Source: Acidobacteriota bacterium
GTDB taxonomy: Bacteria > Acidobacteriota > Aminicenantia > Aminicenantales > Saccharicenantaceae
Direction of reading: 5' to 3'
Assembly: GCA_022711665.1 (NCBI GenBank)
Contig: JAKLEN010000001.1
Coordinates: forward strand, 1-64,000
Length of the DNA stretch: 64,000 bases
Numbering within the stretch: the first letter of the stretch is position 1; each line of letters opens with the position of its first letter. Of the stretch, positions 36,445-44,913 are shown piece by piece. Position numbers and translations under genes: made by a program. The notes beneath the pieces are model-generated. The model had not been told where the DNA came from. It was given only the letters and a program-made list of their open reading frames with translations, and did not search any database.

Positions 36445-37677
36445 ATGGACCTCTTCGAGAAGTGCAAAGGCTTCTATTCGGATCCGGCGGTGGCCCAGAA
36501 GTACGGCTATCCGACCAACCCCCGGACGGCCCAGGCCATGGGCCTGTTCCCCTTCTTCATCCCCATCGACCGCGCCGAAGGCCCGGAAGCCTATATCCAC
36601 GGCAAGAAATACATCATGATCGGCTCGAACAACTATGACGGGCTGACCAATCATCCCAAGGTCAAGGAAGCGGCCATCGAGGCCGTCCGGAAGTACGGCA
36701 CGAGCTGCACCGGCTCGCGCTTCCTCAACGGCACCCTCGACCTCCACATCGAGCTCGAGGGGCGCCTGGCCAAGTACGTGGGCAAGGAAGCGGCCCTGGT
36801 CTTCAGCACCGGCTTCCAGGTCAACCTGGGCTCCATCCCGGCCATCATGGACCGGGACGACATCATCATCACGGACAAAGAGGTCCATGCCAGCATCATC
36901 GACGGCGTGCGCATGGCCAAGAGCCTCAAGAACGTCACGGTCCGGACCTACAAGCACAACAATCCGGCCGACCTGGAATCCGTCCTGAAGGCCCTGCCGG
37001 CCGGGCCGGCCAAACTGGTCATCGTCGACGGCGTCTTCAGCATGGGCGGCGACATCGCCAAGCTGTCCGAGATCATCCCCCTCTGCAAGAAGTACGGCGC
37101 CCGGTTCATGTCGGACGACGCCCACGCCATCGGCGTTCTCGGCCGCGGCCGGGGCACGGGCTGGCACTTCGGCCTCCAGGACGACGTCGACCTGGTCATG
37201 GGCACTTTCAGCAAATCCCTGGCCTCGGTCGGAGGCTTCATCGCCGGCCCCAAGGAGGCCGTCCACTTCATCCAGATGTTCGCCCGGCCGTTCATGTTCA
37301 GCGCCAGCCTGCCCCCGTCCAACGTGGCCACCGTCCTGGCCTGCCTGGACATCCTCGAGGCGGAGCCGGAGCGCGTCGAGCGGGTCAACAAGATCGCCGA
37401 CCGGGTCAGGACGGAGCTGCGCGGCATGGGCTACAACATCGGCGCCTCCCAGACGCCCATCATCCCCATCGTCATCGGCGACGCCATGAAGACCCTGGAG
37501 GCCTGGAACGTCTTCTTCCAGGCCGGGATCTACACCAACGTGGCCCTGCCGCCGTCCGTCCCGCCGGAGTTCTCGTGCCTGCGGACGAGCTACATGGCCA
37601 CCCACACGGACGAGCAGGTCGACAAGGTCCTCGAGGTCTTCAAAAAGGTCAAGCCGCTCGTCCAGATCGCGGCCTAG
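36445..37677 (+). CDS. Alpha-oxoamine synthase, serine palmitoyltransferase-like
   Basis: A 410-residue PLP enzyme of fold type I that condenses an amino acid with an acyl-CoA. Active-site pattern: YIMIGSNNY, the cofactor-stacking His in DKEVHASI, SDDAHAIGVLGRGRGTG for Asp and His, and the PLP lysine in MGTFSKSLASVGGF. The last motif and the N-terminal FFIPIDRAEGPEA segment resemble bacterial serine palmitoyltransferases of Bacteroidetes more than BioF or KBL. This would provide the first step of sphingolipid synthesis, but no other sphingolipid gene is in the window. SNNYDGL replaces the usual SNNYLGL. I prefer the ATG at 36445 over the GTG at 36439 because of Shine-Dalgarno spacing. Confidence 0.85.
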   Translation: MDLFEKCKGFYSDPAVAQKYGYPTNPRTAQAMGLFPFFIPIDRAEGPEAYIHGKKYIMIGSNNYDGLTNHPKVKEAAIEAVRKYGTSCTGSRFLNGTLDLHIELEGRLAKYVGKEAALVFSTGFQVNLGSIPAIMDRDDIIITDKEVHASIIDGVRMAKSLKNVTVRTYKHNNPADLESVLKALPAGPAKLVIVDGVFSMGGDIAKLSEIIPLCKKYGARFMSDDAHAIGVLGRGRGTGWHFGLQDDVDLVMGTFSKSLASVGGFIAGPKEAVHFIQMFARPFMFSASLPPSNVATVLACLDILEAEPERVERVNKIADRVRTELRGMGYNIGASQTPIIPIVIGDAMKTLEAWNVFFQAGIYTNVALPPSVPPEFSCLRTSYMATHTDEQVDKVLEVFKKVKPLVQIAA

Positions 37678-37699
37678 GGCGTCCGCACGGAGCGGCATG

Positions 37700-37719
37700 G
37701 GCCCGGCCGGCGCCGGGCC
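37700..37719 (+). terminator. Hairpin after the SPT-like gene
   Basis: GGCCCGGC (37700-37707) and GCCGGGCC (37712-37719) form a perfect 8-bp stem with a 4-nt loop 22 nt after the stop. No T-tract follows. Confidence 0.4.
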
Positions 37720-37856
37720 GCCCGACGTCCGTCCCTGCCGGGGCGGCCGTCCGTCCAGCCGCCTCCGCTTGCCGCGTCTGGAGGCGCGCCCCGACGTGTG
37801 CTATGTTCCCGGGCGGAGGTTCGCCTTAACATTCGCCGGCCTCGCCGGGTAGAACC

Positions 37857-38420
37857 ATGCGGATGAACGAGACGGAGAAGGAGCTCGTCGAGATGGTTCT
37901 TGCCGGCCGGGCCGAGGCTTTCGAGCCGCTGGTGACCCCGTACCGGGGGCCGCTGCTGGCCCTGGCGTCGCGGCTGACCCGGGACCGCGAGGAGGCCCTC
38001 GAGGTCGTCCAGGAAACTCTGCTCCGGGCCTACCGCTCGCTTGGCCGCTATGACGCCGCCCGTCCCTTCCGCAACTGGCTCTTCCAGATCGCCGCCAACG
38101 AATCCCGGGACCGCCGCCGGCGGAAAATGCGGGAACGGGCGGCCTTCACGGAGGTGGCCGGCCGGGCCCCGGCGGCGGCCGATCCGGAGGCCGGGCAGGA
38201 CCGGCGGGAGCTCCGGGAGGGGATCCGGCGCTCGATGGCCGCCCTCAGCCCGCGGGAACGGGAGGTCTTCGTCCTCCGGGACCTCGAGGACCTCGACATC
38301 CGGGAGACGTCCCGGGCCCTGGGCTGCTCGTCGCTCTCGGTCCGGGTCCACCTGTCCGCGGCCCGGCGAAAGCTGCGGCAGGCGATCCGGCGGGACTTCC
38401 CCCATCTGGAGGTCGGATGA
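37857..38420 (+). CDS. ECF-type RNA polymerase sigma factor
   Basis: A 187-residue sigma70-family factor with region 2 (FEPLVTPYRGPLLALASRLT, then the core-binding EALEVVQETLLRAYRSL and ARPFRNWLFQIAANESRDRRRR) and region 4 (LSPREREVFVLRDLEDLDI, then the helix-turn-helix SRALGCSSLSVRVHLSAARRKL). It is the first gene of a coupled trio with an anti-sigma factor (ATGA at 38417-38420) and a secretin-N-like protein. An extended -10 (TGC-TATGTT, 37799-37807) is the best promoter candidate. Its regulon cannot be identified from the window. Confidence 0.92.
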   Translation: MRMNETEKELVEMVLAGRAEAFEPLVTPYRGPLLALASRLTRDREEALEVVQETLLRAYRSLGRYDAARPFRNWLFQIAANESRDRRRRKMRERAAFTEVAGRAPAAADPEAGQDRRELREGIRRSMAALSPREREVFVLRDLEDLDIRETSRALGCSSLSVRVHLSAARRKLRQAIRRDFPHLEVG

Positions 38421-38938
38421 TGACTTGCCGAAAAGCCCGCAAGCTCGTGCCCCTGGCCGCCGGCGGCGACCTGCGGCCGCGTCCGGCCGCGGCTTTCCGG
38501 GCCCACATCGACGCCTGTCCGGAGTGCCGGCGGGAGCTCGAGGCCTTCCGGAAGGCGCTGGGGACGATCCGGGAAGAGGCGAAGGCGGCGGGCGTCGCCG
38601 CGTGGGGCGAGGACGAATGGTCGGCGCTCGTGAGCCGCGTTCGGGCGGGCGCGGCCGGGGAACGATCGCGGGGCGCGGACCGCGCCGGGACCGCTTTCCG
38701 GAGGTGCTGGGCGGCGGCCTCGGCCCTGGGCGTCCTGGCCGCGTCGGCCATACTCTATATGATGTTCATGGCCGGCCCCGTCCCCGGGCGGAAGACCGCC
38801 CCGGCCGGACCGGGGACCGTCGCCGGCCGGGCCGAGCCCCAGGAAGTCCTGACCATGACCATGGTCTCTCCCGAGACCGGGCTCCAGATCGTCTGGTTCT
38901 TCGACCGGAACTTCGACTACAAAGGAGAACAGGAATGA
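38417..38938 (+). CDS. Membrane-anchored zinc-finger anti-sigma factor
   Basis: A 173-residue protein with an N-terminal zf-HC2-type domain (Cys4, His30 in FRAHIDACPEC, and Cys34/Cys37), then a linker and a single transmembrane segment (about residues 102-122, SALGVLAASAILYMMFMAG). The cytoplasmic zinc-binding domain should sequester the sigma factor encoded just upstream. The short periplasmic tail (about 50 residues) may sense an envelope signal. It is coupled to both neighbours by ATGA overlaps. Confidence 0.85.
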   Translation: MMTCRKARKLVPLAAGGDLRPRPAAAFRAHIDACPECRRELEAFRKALGTIREEAKAAGVAAWGEDEWSALVSRVRAGAAGERSRGADRAGTAFRRCWAAASALGVLAASAILYMMFMAGPVPGRKTAPAGPGTVAGRAEPQEVLTMTMVSPETGLQIVWFFDRNFDYKGEQE

Positions 38939-39717
38939 GAACGAGAACGAAAAATGCCGCGATCACCCTGCTGGCCCTGGCTTTCGTCCTGGCCGCCTGG
39001 CTGCCGGCCCCGGCCGAAGACCCCGTCCCGGCGGCGGGACAGGCCCAGAGCGTTGAAGCCAGGAACCTGCGCAAGGAGATCGTCAAGCTCAAGTACGTCC
39101 GGGCCCAGGACATCCAGAACCTGCTCTACGCTTACGTCAGCCGTGACGGGCACATCCAGTTCAACCCCAATATGCCCTCGGTGCTTTCGGTCAGCGACAC
39201 GCCCGAAAACGTCGAGAAGATCCTGGCCGCCATCCGCGAGATCGACGTCAAGCCGGCCGACGTCCTCTTCACGGTCCAGCTGCTACTGGGCACCGCCGGA
39301 GAAACGGACCAGGGAACGAAGCCTGTGTCCGAGAACGACCCGATCATCCGGGAGCTCCGTAACCTTCTCAAGTACAAGACCTATTCCCTGCTCGACGCGA
39401 CCATGGTCCGCACGGTCAACCTGGAGAACTCAGAGGTCCAGTTCGGGCCGAAGGCCGAGTTCCAGCTCGAGCTGCGGCCCGAGGTCACCGGAGACGCCAA
39501 GATGCCCGTCATCAAGAGCGGGGTCAGGCTGCGGCAGATCAAGAGAATGCCGGATTCTTATGCCTCGTCCGGGAAGCCGTTCGAGCCGCAGATCACGACG
39601 CTCGTCGAGAGCACGCTGAATATCAAGTCCGGCGAGAGGACCGTCGTCGGCGTGTCCAAGCTCGACGGCGGCGACAAGGGGCTCATCCTCATCATCTCCG
39701 CCAAGATCGTCGAGTAG
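38935..39717 (+). CDS. Secreted protein with secretin N-type domain
   Basis: A 260-residue exported protein: signal peptide to about residue 27 (WLPAPAE), then a secretin_N/NolW-like domain (RKEIVKLKYVRAQDIQNLL, HIQFNPNMPSVLSVSDTPENVEKIL, EIDVKPADVLFTVQLLLG). A beta-rich C-terminal half ends GLILIISAKIVE. It lacks the outer-membrane pore domain of secretins, so it is probably a periplasmic accessory or sensor. Overlap with the anti-sigma gene (ATGA) suggests the trio senses and answers to the state of a secretion or pilus system, although no such system is in the window. Confidence 0.78.
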   Translation: MRTRTKNAAITLLALAFVLAAWLPAPAEDPVPAAGQAQSVEARNLRKEIVKLKYVRAQDIQNLLYAYVSRDGHIQFNPNMPSVLSVSDTPENVEKILAAIREIDVKPADVLFTVQLLLGTAGETDQGTKPVSENDPIIRELRNLLKYKTYSLLDATMVRTVNLENSEVQFGPKAEFQLELRPEVTGDAKMPVIKSGVRLRQIKRMPDSYASSGKPFEPQITTLVESTLNIKSGERTVVGVSKLDGGDKGLILIISAKIVE

Positions 39718-39739
39718 GGCCCGCCGGGCCCGGGATATC

Positions 39740-39774
39740 GCCTCCCGGCGCGGGGGAAGCGGGCGCCGGGGGGC
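39740..39774. terminator. GC-rich hairpin between convergent genes
   Basis: GCCTCCCGGCGC (39740-39751) pairs with GCGCCGGGGGGC (39763-39774) through 12 base pairs including one T-G wobble. It lies between the secretin-N gene and the TPR gene. The T-tract is weak. Confidence 0.45.
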
Positions 39775-39778
39775 TTGC

Positions 39779-41989
39779 CTACCGGGTGGAGGATTTCTCG
39801 AGGTTCTCGAGCTCGCCGGCGACACCCCGGAAGCTCGGGTTCCAGTCGCGGATCTCGCGGAACAGCGCCGCGGCCTGGACCTGGTTTCCGGCGGCGGCGT
39901 GGACCTCGGCCAGCTCGTAGAGCAGGGCGTAGTATTGGTCGGTGCCCTGGGTGGCTTCGGTCAGGGCGGACTGCAGGCACTTCGTGGCGTCCTCGAAATT
40001 CCTCTTCAGGCGGTGGCACTGGGCGATCAGGCTCAGGCTGTCGATGGCCAGGGCCTTGTCCCTGGCCGCCTCGGACAGCTCCTCGATGGCTTCGGCGATG
40101 AGGCCCTGGCTCATGAAAGCCAGGCCCAGCTGGTAGAACATCTCCGGGGGGGAGACGGCGCCCCTGCTCCTCAGGTCCCGGCGGAACTCGGCCACGATCC
40201 CGGCCAGCTCGCGTTCGGGCGCCGCGGAGCCGTCGCCGCGCTGGAGGGTCCGGACGGCGGCCAGCCAGCGCAGCTCCGCTTCGACCACGTTCCGGAGGTC
40301 GTAATAGGTCCGCTCGCCGGACCCGTCGGCGAAGGGGATGATGTCGGTCTCGGCGAAGAGGTCGGCCGTGCTGACCTTCTGCCCTTCGAGGACCTCGGGC
40401 TTGAACTGGCCGGACGGACGCCGCGCCGGCTCCGCCTTCGGCTCCGTGACCGTCGCGCTTTCGGGCGCCGGCGGCGCCGGGGCCGGCCCGGCCGCCCGGG
40501 GCTCTGCGGCCTTCCTGTCCTCGGCCTTCTTCCCGGCCGCCTTTTCCTTGTACTCGGCCTCGAGGACGGTCGTCTTTTCGATCCGCCGGCGGATCTCGTC
40601 CTCGTCCATGTGCGTCCGGACCTCGTCCAGGACCGCGATCTTGCGCACGATCTGGGGATCCTCGGGATAGCGGAAGCGCAGGTTCTCGAGGAGCCGGCGG
40701 GCGATCCGGACCAGCCCCTGCTGGAGGTAGAGGTCGGCCTGGCCCATGATCTCGCGGATGGCCTCGCGATCCCGGTCGGACAGCTGGGGCGCCTCCTCGG
40801 CGACGGCCTCGACGGGCAGGTTCAGGTCCTGCCGCAGGCCCCGGGCTTCGGCGGCCAGCTCGGCGTCGTCGGGCCGCAGCTCCAGGAGCTCGGCGTAGAT
40901 GCCGACCAGCCGCTCCTTCTCGCCCAGGCGGCGCAGCTCGTCCAGGATGGCCCGGTCGACGACCTCGAGCTTCTTGACCTCCTTGTTCGACCGGTAGATC
41001 AGGGCCAGCCGCTCCAGGGCCGGCAGGTGCGGCTTCTGGCTCTCGAGGATCAGGCCCAGCAGGCCGATGGCTTTTTCGTCGCGGTGCTTCTTGACCAGGT
41101 TGTTGATCAGCGGCTCGAACAGCTCGTAGGCCTGGTCGAGCTTGTCCTTCAGGATCTGGATCCGACCCAGCTTGATGCGGGCATTGACGTTGAGGGGATG
41201 GCCGGTGACGATCCGGGTGAAGATCTCCTCGGCTTTCTGGGTCTCGCCGGCCTCGAAGTAGAGGTTGCCGAGGATATTGAGGAGCTGGATGTTGTCCGGG
41301 ACCGCGGCCAGCTCCCGCTCCAGCAGCTCGACGGACTTGGCCGGTTGGCCCTGGCGCTTGTAGACTTCGACCAGGCTGACGACGCTGCGCCCGTCGCCCG
41401 GCCGCAGGAGCAGCGCGTCCTGGAGGATCGCGGCGGCGGCGTCGAACTCTCCCTTTTCGATGTGGACGGCGGCGCTGTCATCGAGCTGCCCGATGGCGGC
41501 ATCGAGGTTGCCGGAGTCGCGGTAGAGGCGGGCCAGGGCCTGCCGGGCGTCGTGGTCCTCCCGGTCGAGCTTGACGATCTTCTCGAAGATGGCCACGGCC
41601 TCGGCCGTACGGCTCGCCGAGGCCAGGCGTCCGGCCACGGCGGCGTAGACGCCCTTGGACTCGGCCAGGAAGCCCTGCTGGGCGTAGAGGTCGGCGAGCT
41701 TGAGGGACGAATCCGTGTCCTCGGGGCTGAGCTTGTTGATCTTCTTGCAGATGGCCAGGGCCTGGGAGAACAGGCCGCGCCGCTCGTACTCCGCGGCCAC
41801 CCGCTCGAAAGCCCGGATGGCCGGCTCGTTCTGGCCGACGCGGATGTAGAGGTCGCCGATGATGTTGAGGGTGCCGACGTCCGCCGAGTCGCTCTGGGCC
41901 AGCTTCTCGTACTCGGCGATGGCCTCCCGGACGCGGCCGGCGCGGACGAACTTCTCGGCCTGCTCGATGACCTTGACCCGGTCCGTCAT
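39779..41989 (-). CDS. Tetratricopeptide repeat protein, 736 aa
   Basis: A 736-residue soluble protein with at least ten TPR-like helical pairs from about residue 5 to 330 (for example AIAEYEKLAQSDSADVGTLN and AIRAFERVAAEYERRGL), and further TPRs at the C-terminus (about 640-730). A charged Ala/Pro/Lys-rich linker separates them near residues 480-530. No signal peptide is visible. It is the last gene of the rpsP operon, starting 11 nt after rnhB. Function is unknown; a scaffold in complex assembly is likely. Confidence 0.85.
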   Translation of the reverse strand: MTDRVKVIEQAEKFVRAGRVREAIAEYEKLAQSDSADVGTLNIIGDLYIRVGQNEPAIRAFERVAAEYERRGLFSQALAICKKINKLSPEDTDSSLKLADLYAQQGFLAESKGVYAAVAGRLASASRTAEAVAIFEKIVKLDREDHDARQALARLYRDSGNLDAAIGQLDDSAAVHIEKGEFDAAAAILQDALLLRPGDGRSVVSLVEVYKRQGQPAKSVELLERELAAVPDNIQLLNILGNLYFEAGETQKAEEIFTRIVTGHPLNVNARIKLGRIQILKDKLDQAYELFEPLINNLVKKHRDEKAIGLLGLILESQKPHLPALERLALIYRSNKEVKKLEVVDRAILDELRRLGEKERLVGIYAELLELRPDDAELAAEARGLRQDLNLPVEAVAEEAPQLSDRDREAIREIMGQADLYLQQGLVRIARRLLENLRFRYPEDPQIVRKIAVLDEVRTHMDEDEIRRRIEKTTVLEAEYKEKAAGKKAEDRKAAEPRAAGPAPAPPAPESATVTEPKAEPARRPSGQFKPEVLEGQKVSTADLFAETDIIPFADGSGERTYYDLRNVVEAELRWLAAVRTLQRGDGSAAPERELAGIVAEFRRDLRSRGAVSPPEMFYQLGLAFMSQGLIAEAIEELSEAARDKALAIDSLSLIAQCHRLKRNFEDATKCLQSALTEATQGTDQYYALLYELAEVHAAAGNQVQAAALFREIRDWNPSFRGVAGELENLEKSSTR

Positions 41990-42000
41990 GAGTCCTATCC

Positions 42001-42612
42001 TCAGCCGAGCTTGAAAGAGGTCCGGTGCAGGCCCGTGGGCCCCTTTTCTCTCAAGGCCCGAAGGTGCTCCTCCGTGCCGTAGCCCTTGTTCCGGGCCAAG
42101 CCGTAACCCTCGTAGAGGGCGTCGAAGGTCCGCATCAGGCCGTCCCGGAATACCTTGGCGACGATGGAGGCCGCGGCGATCGACCGGCTGGTCCGGTCGC
42201 CCCGCGGGATGCCCATCTGCCGGTACTCTACCTCTTTTATCGCGAAGCCGTCAACCAGGAGGATGTCGGGCGGTTCGGACAGGCTTTCGACGGCCCGGAC
42301 CATGGCCAGCTGGGCGGCGCGGTGTATGTTCAGGGCGTCGATCTCCGCGGCCGAGGCCAGGCCCAGGCCCACGCCCCGGGCTTCTCGGAGCAGGGCGGCG
42401 GCCAGCTCGGCCCGGCGCGGCGCCGGGACGATCTTGGAGTCGTCGATCCCGCCGGTCCAGGCCGGCGGGCGGCGGACGAGCCATTCGGCGGGCAGGATGA
42501 CCGCCGCAGCCACGACCGGGCCGAAGAGCGATCCCCGCCCCACCTCGTCAACCCCGGCGATGCGCCGGGCGCCGCCGCGGGCCAGCTCCTTCTCAAGCCT
42601 GAGGCTGGCCAC
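42001..42612 (-). CDS. rnhB: Ribonuclease HII
   Basis: A 203-residue enzyme that cuts RNA in RNA-DNA hybrids and initiates ribonucleotide excision. The metal-binding acidic residues are in GVDEVGRGSLFGPVV and ILLVDGF, with the type 2 SIAAASIVAKVFRDGLM block. It follows rplS in the conserved rplS-rnhB order. Length is normal. Confidence 0.96.
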   Translation of the reverse strand: MASLRLEKELARGGARRIAGVDEVGRGSLFGPVVAAAVILPAEWLVRRPPAWTGGIDDSKIVPAPRRAELAAALLREARGVGLGLASAAEIDALNIHRAAQLAMVRAVESLSEPPDILLVDGFAIKEVEYRQMGIPRGDRTSRSIAAASIVAKVFRDGLMRTFDALYEGYGLARNKGYGTEEHLRALREKGPTGLHRTSFKLG

Positions 42613-42657
42613 GGTCCTAGCCCGGACCCGGCGTTTTCATGAAGATCCGGGCTGAGA

Positions 42658-43002
42658 TCAGCCCTGGTCTTCTTTGAGGCGGGCGGCCTTGCCCTTGAGG
42701 TCGCGCAGGTAGTAGAGCTTGGCCCGCCGGACGCTGGCCTTCCGGACGACCTCGATCTGCTTGATCATCTTCGAGTGCAGCGGGAAGATGCGCTCGACGC
42801 CGACGCCGAACGAGACCTTGCGGACCGTGAAGGTCTCCTTGAGCCCGCCGCCGCGCTTGGCGATGACGTCGCCGCGGAAGACCTGGATGCGCTCCTTGTC
42901 GCCTTCCCGGATGATGACGTGCACCTTGACCGTGTCGCCGACGTTGAAGGGCGTCAGGTCCTTCTTGATCTGTTTATCCTCGACCGCGTTGATGAGGTTC
43001 AT
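42658..43002 (-). CDS. rplS: 50S ribosomal protein L19
   Basis: A 114-residue ribosomal protein at the 30S-50S interface. Characteristic segments: [54 protein letters not shown] and [18 protein letters not shown]. Its ATG overlaps the trmD stop (ATGA, 42999-43002), the usual coupling. Confidence 0.98.
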   Translation of the reverse strand: MNLINAVEDKQIKKDLTPFNVGDTVKVHVIIREGDKERIQVFRGDVIAKRGGGLKETFTVRKVSFGVGVERIFPLHSKMIKQIEVVRKASVRRAKLYYLRDLKGKAARLKEDQG

Positions 43003-43733
43003 TCGTCCTTCCTTTCGTTCTTGGTTTCCGCCAGAAGATCTCGGTCTTCCGGGGATAGGGCACCGGGGCCCGCGAGGTCCGGCCGTTGCCGGGCCGTTTT
43101 TTCCAGGGCTTTCTTCCGCCGCCAGCGCTCGATCCTCTTGTGGTCTCCCGAAAAGAGCACGGACGGCACTTTCAGGCCGCGGAACTCGCGCGGCCGCGTG
43201 TACTGCGGGTAATCGAGGATCCCGCCGCAGAAGGAATCGTTGCGCACCGAGCCCTCTTTGCCGACGACCCCGGGCACGAAGCGGGCCGCCGCGTCGACGA
43301 CCACGGCCGCGGCCAGCTCCCCGCCGGACAGGACGTAATCGCCGATGGAGATCTCGCCGTCGGCCAGGTGCTCGACGACGCGCTCGTCCACGCCCTCGTA
43401 GCGTCCGCAGATCAGGACGACCTGGCTCTCGGCGGACAGCTCCCGGGCCAGCCCGGCGTCCAGGGTCCGTCCCTGGGGCGAGAGCAGGTAGACCTTGCCC
43501 CCGGCCTCGCGGACGGCCTCGACGGCGCGAAAGATCGGCTCGGGCTTCAAAACCATTCCTTCCAGGCCCCCGAAGGGCCGGTCATCGACCTGGCGGTGCT
43601 TGTCCGTGGTGAAGTCCCGCAGGTCGTGCACCGCGATCCGGACGACGTCCCGGTCCAGGGCCCTCTTGACGACCCCCCCCGAGAAGACGCCGGCGAACAT
43701 CTCCGGGAAGATCGTGATTATATCAAATCTCAT
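42999..43733 (-). CDS. trmD: tRNA (guanine-N1)-methyltransferase
   Basis: A 244-residue SPOUT methyltransferase that makes m1G37 in tRNA, preventing frameshifting. It begins [13 protein letters not shown], and the knotted SAM site is [13 protein letters not shown] followed by [11 protein letters not shown]. The usual DDRPFGGGPGM motif reads [11 protein letters not shown] here, an uncommon change near the tRNA-binding loop. The C-terminal domain ends in a Lys/Glu-rich tail. The start lies 11 nt inside rimM. Confidence 0.96.
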   Translation of the reverse strand: MRFDIITIFPEMFAGVFSGGVVKRALDRDVVRIAVHDLRDFTTDKHRQVDDRPFGGLEGMVLKPEPIFRAVEAVREAGGKVYLLSPQGRTLDAGLARELSAESQVVLICGRYEGVDERVVEHLADGEISIGDYVLSGGELAAAVVVDAAARFVPGVVGKEGSVRNDSFCGGILDYPQYTRPREFRGLKVPSVLFSGDHKRIERWRRKKALEKTARQRPDLAGPGALSPEDRDLLAETKNERKDE

Positions 43734-44244
43734 TCAAGTCCAACAGGCCGTCGGGCGGGTCGATCACGACCTCCCGGGCTTCCGGGTCCACGCTCACGAC
43801 GATGGCCTCGTTGAAGGGGACGAAAACCTCGCCCGCCCCGCGCCTGACGACGAGGACGAGCGGCCCTCCCGCGGCCAGCACGCCGGCCACCTCCCCGACC
43901 TCGGTCCCGTCCCGGGTCAGGACCCGGCTGCCGAGGACCTGGAAGTCGTAATACGCGCCCCGGCCGAGCCCCTGGAAATCCGTCTCGGCCGCGAGGATCT
44001 CGCGGCCGGCCAGGGCATCGGCCGCCTCAAGGGTATCGATGCCCTTGAGCTTTATGAAATAGGCGTTGCGATCGAGGACCAGGGATTCGACATCGAAGGC
44101 CTCGACGCCGCCGGCCTGCCTGAGATACACCGTCGCGCCCGTGAAGCCGGTCGGGCCCTTTTCGTTGAGCCGGAGCTTGAGCCGGCCGTCGCGCCCCTGG
44201 CTCCGGACGATCCGGCCCAGGGCGACGAGGTCAGCCTTTTTCAA
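43723..44244 (-). CDS. rimM: 16S rRNA processing protein RimM
   Basis: A 173-residue 30S maturation factor that binds ribosomal protein S19. It has the N-terminal RimM barrel ([21 protein letters not shown]) and a C-terminal PRC-like barrel ([22 protein letters not shown], then [15 protein letters not shown]). The first 14 nt overlap the end of the KH-domain gene, and its end overlaps trmD, so all three are translationally linked. Confidence 0.95.
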   Translation of the reverse strand: MKKADLVALGRIVRSQGRDGRLKLRLNEKGPTGFTGATVYLRQAGGVEAFDVESLVLDRNAYFIKLKGIDTLEAADALAGREILAAETDFQGLGRGAYYDFQVLGSRVLTRDGTEVGEVAGVLAAGGPLVLVVRRGAGEVFVPFNEAIVVSVDPEAREVVIDPPDGLLDLNEI

Positions 44245-44467
44245 TGATCTCGAGATTGAAGCGCCTCTTCAGCTTCATCCCTGCCGCGCCGAGGATGATG
44301 CGGATGGCCCGGGCCGTCCGTCCCTGCTTGCCGATCACTTTGCCGAGGTCTTCCGGGGCGACTTTGAGCTCGAGGATGGTGGTCTGTTCGCCCTCGAGCT
44401 GAGACACCTGAACGCGGTCCGGCTGGTCCACCAGGGCCTTGGCAATGAGCTCGACGAGTTCTTTCAC
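44231..44467 (-). CDS. khpA: KH-domain RNA-binding protein
   Basis: A 78-residue single KH domain (KhpA/YlqC type). The RNA-binding GxxG-type loop is in [19 protein letters not shown], preceded by [10 protein letters not shown]. The position between rpsP and rimM is typical. It is likely an RNA chaperone working with KhpB, which is not in the window. An AAAGGAGGT Shine-Dalgarno lies upstream of the start. Confidence 0.93.
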   Translation of the reverse strand: MKELVELIAKALVDQPDRVQVSQLEGEQTTILELKVAPEDLGKVIGKQGRTARAIRIILGAAGMKLKRRFNLEIIEKG

Positions 44468-44491
44468 GGTGACCTCCTTTATGCTAACACA

Positions 44492-44746
44492 TCAAGAGCG
44501 GGGCTTGGCGGTCTTGGAGGCCCTGTCCAGGAGCGATTGGACCGTGCTCGAGGGGCGGACGCCCTTGGCGATCCAGCTCTTCGCCTTTTCGAGGTCGATG
44601 CGCAGTCCGGCGGGGTCATCGAGCGGGGTGTAGGTGCCCAGCGTGTCCAAGGCTTGGCTCTGGCGGGCTCTCTGGGAGTCCATCACCACGATCCGGTAGG
44701 TCGGCTTCTTCTTCGTGCCGAATCTCATCAAGCGCATGGTCATCAT
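44492..44746 (-). CDS. rpsP: 30S ribosomal protein S16
   Basis: An 84-residue small-subunit protein. RLMRFGTKKKPTYRIVVMDSQ and LDTLGTYTPLDDP are diagnostic. Three in-frame ATGs lie at 44746, 44743 and 44737; the first is reported and the last would still give a complete S16. It leads the rpsP-khpA-rimM-trmD-rplS-rnhB-TPR operon from a good promoter (44813-44785). The usual upstream partner ffh is separated by an inserted gene. Confidence 0.96.
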   Translation of the reverse strand: MMTMRLMRFGTKKKPTYRIVVMDSQRARQSQALDTLGTYTPLDDPAGLRIDLEKAKSWIAKGVRPSSTVQSLLDRASKTAKPRS

Positions 44747-44784
44747 TGTGTTTTCACTTTCGTGATAGAGGTAATTGCTGGTGA

Positions 44785-44813
44785 ATCATAGCCGAATTAG
44801 GGGGGCAAGTCAA
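44785..44813 (-). promoter_or_regulatory. Promoter of the rpsP operon
   Basis: On the minus strand TTGACT (44813-44808), a 17-nt spacer and TATGAT (44790-44785). It lies 39 nt upstream of the first ATG and allows the operon to be expressed without ffh. Confidence 0.75.
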
Positions 44814-44913
44814 CTGGAAACAAGGCCCTGTCCCCCGTAGAGGACACCCCACCCGAACGCTTCCTTTGACGGCCGTTCTCTGGTATCCTTGGGCCAACAA
44901 GGAGGCCGCGGAC

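Noticed and set aside
44866..44913. Longer start for the amidotransferase-like gene at 44866
   Set aside because: The AAGGAGG at 44899-44905 is inside that extension and well spaced for the ATG at 44914.
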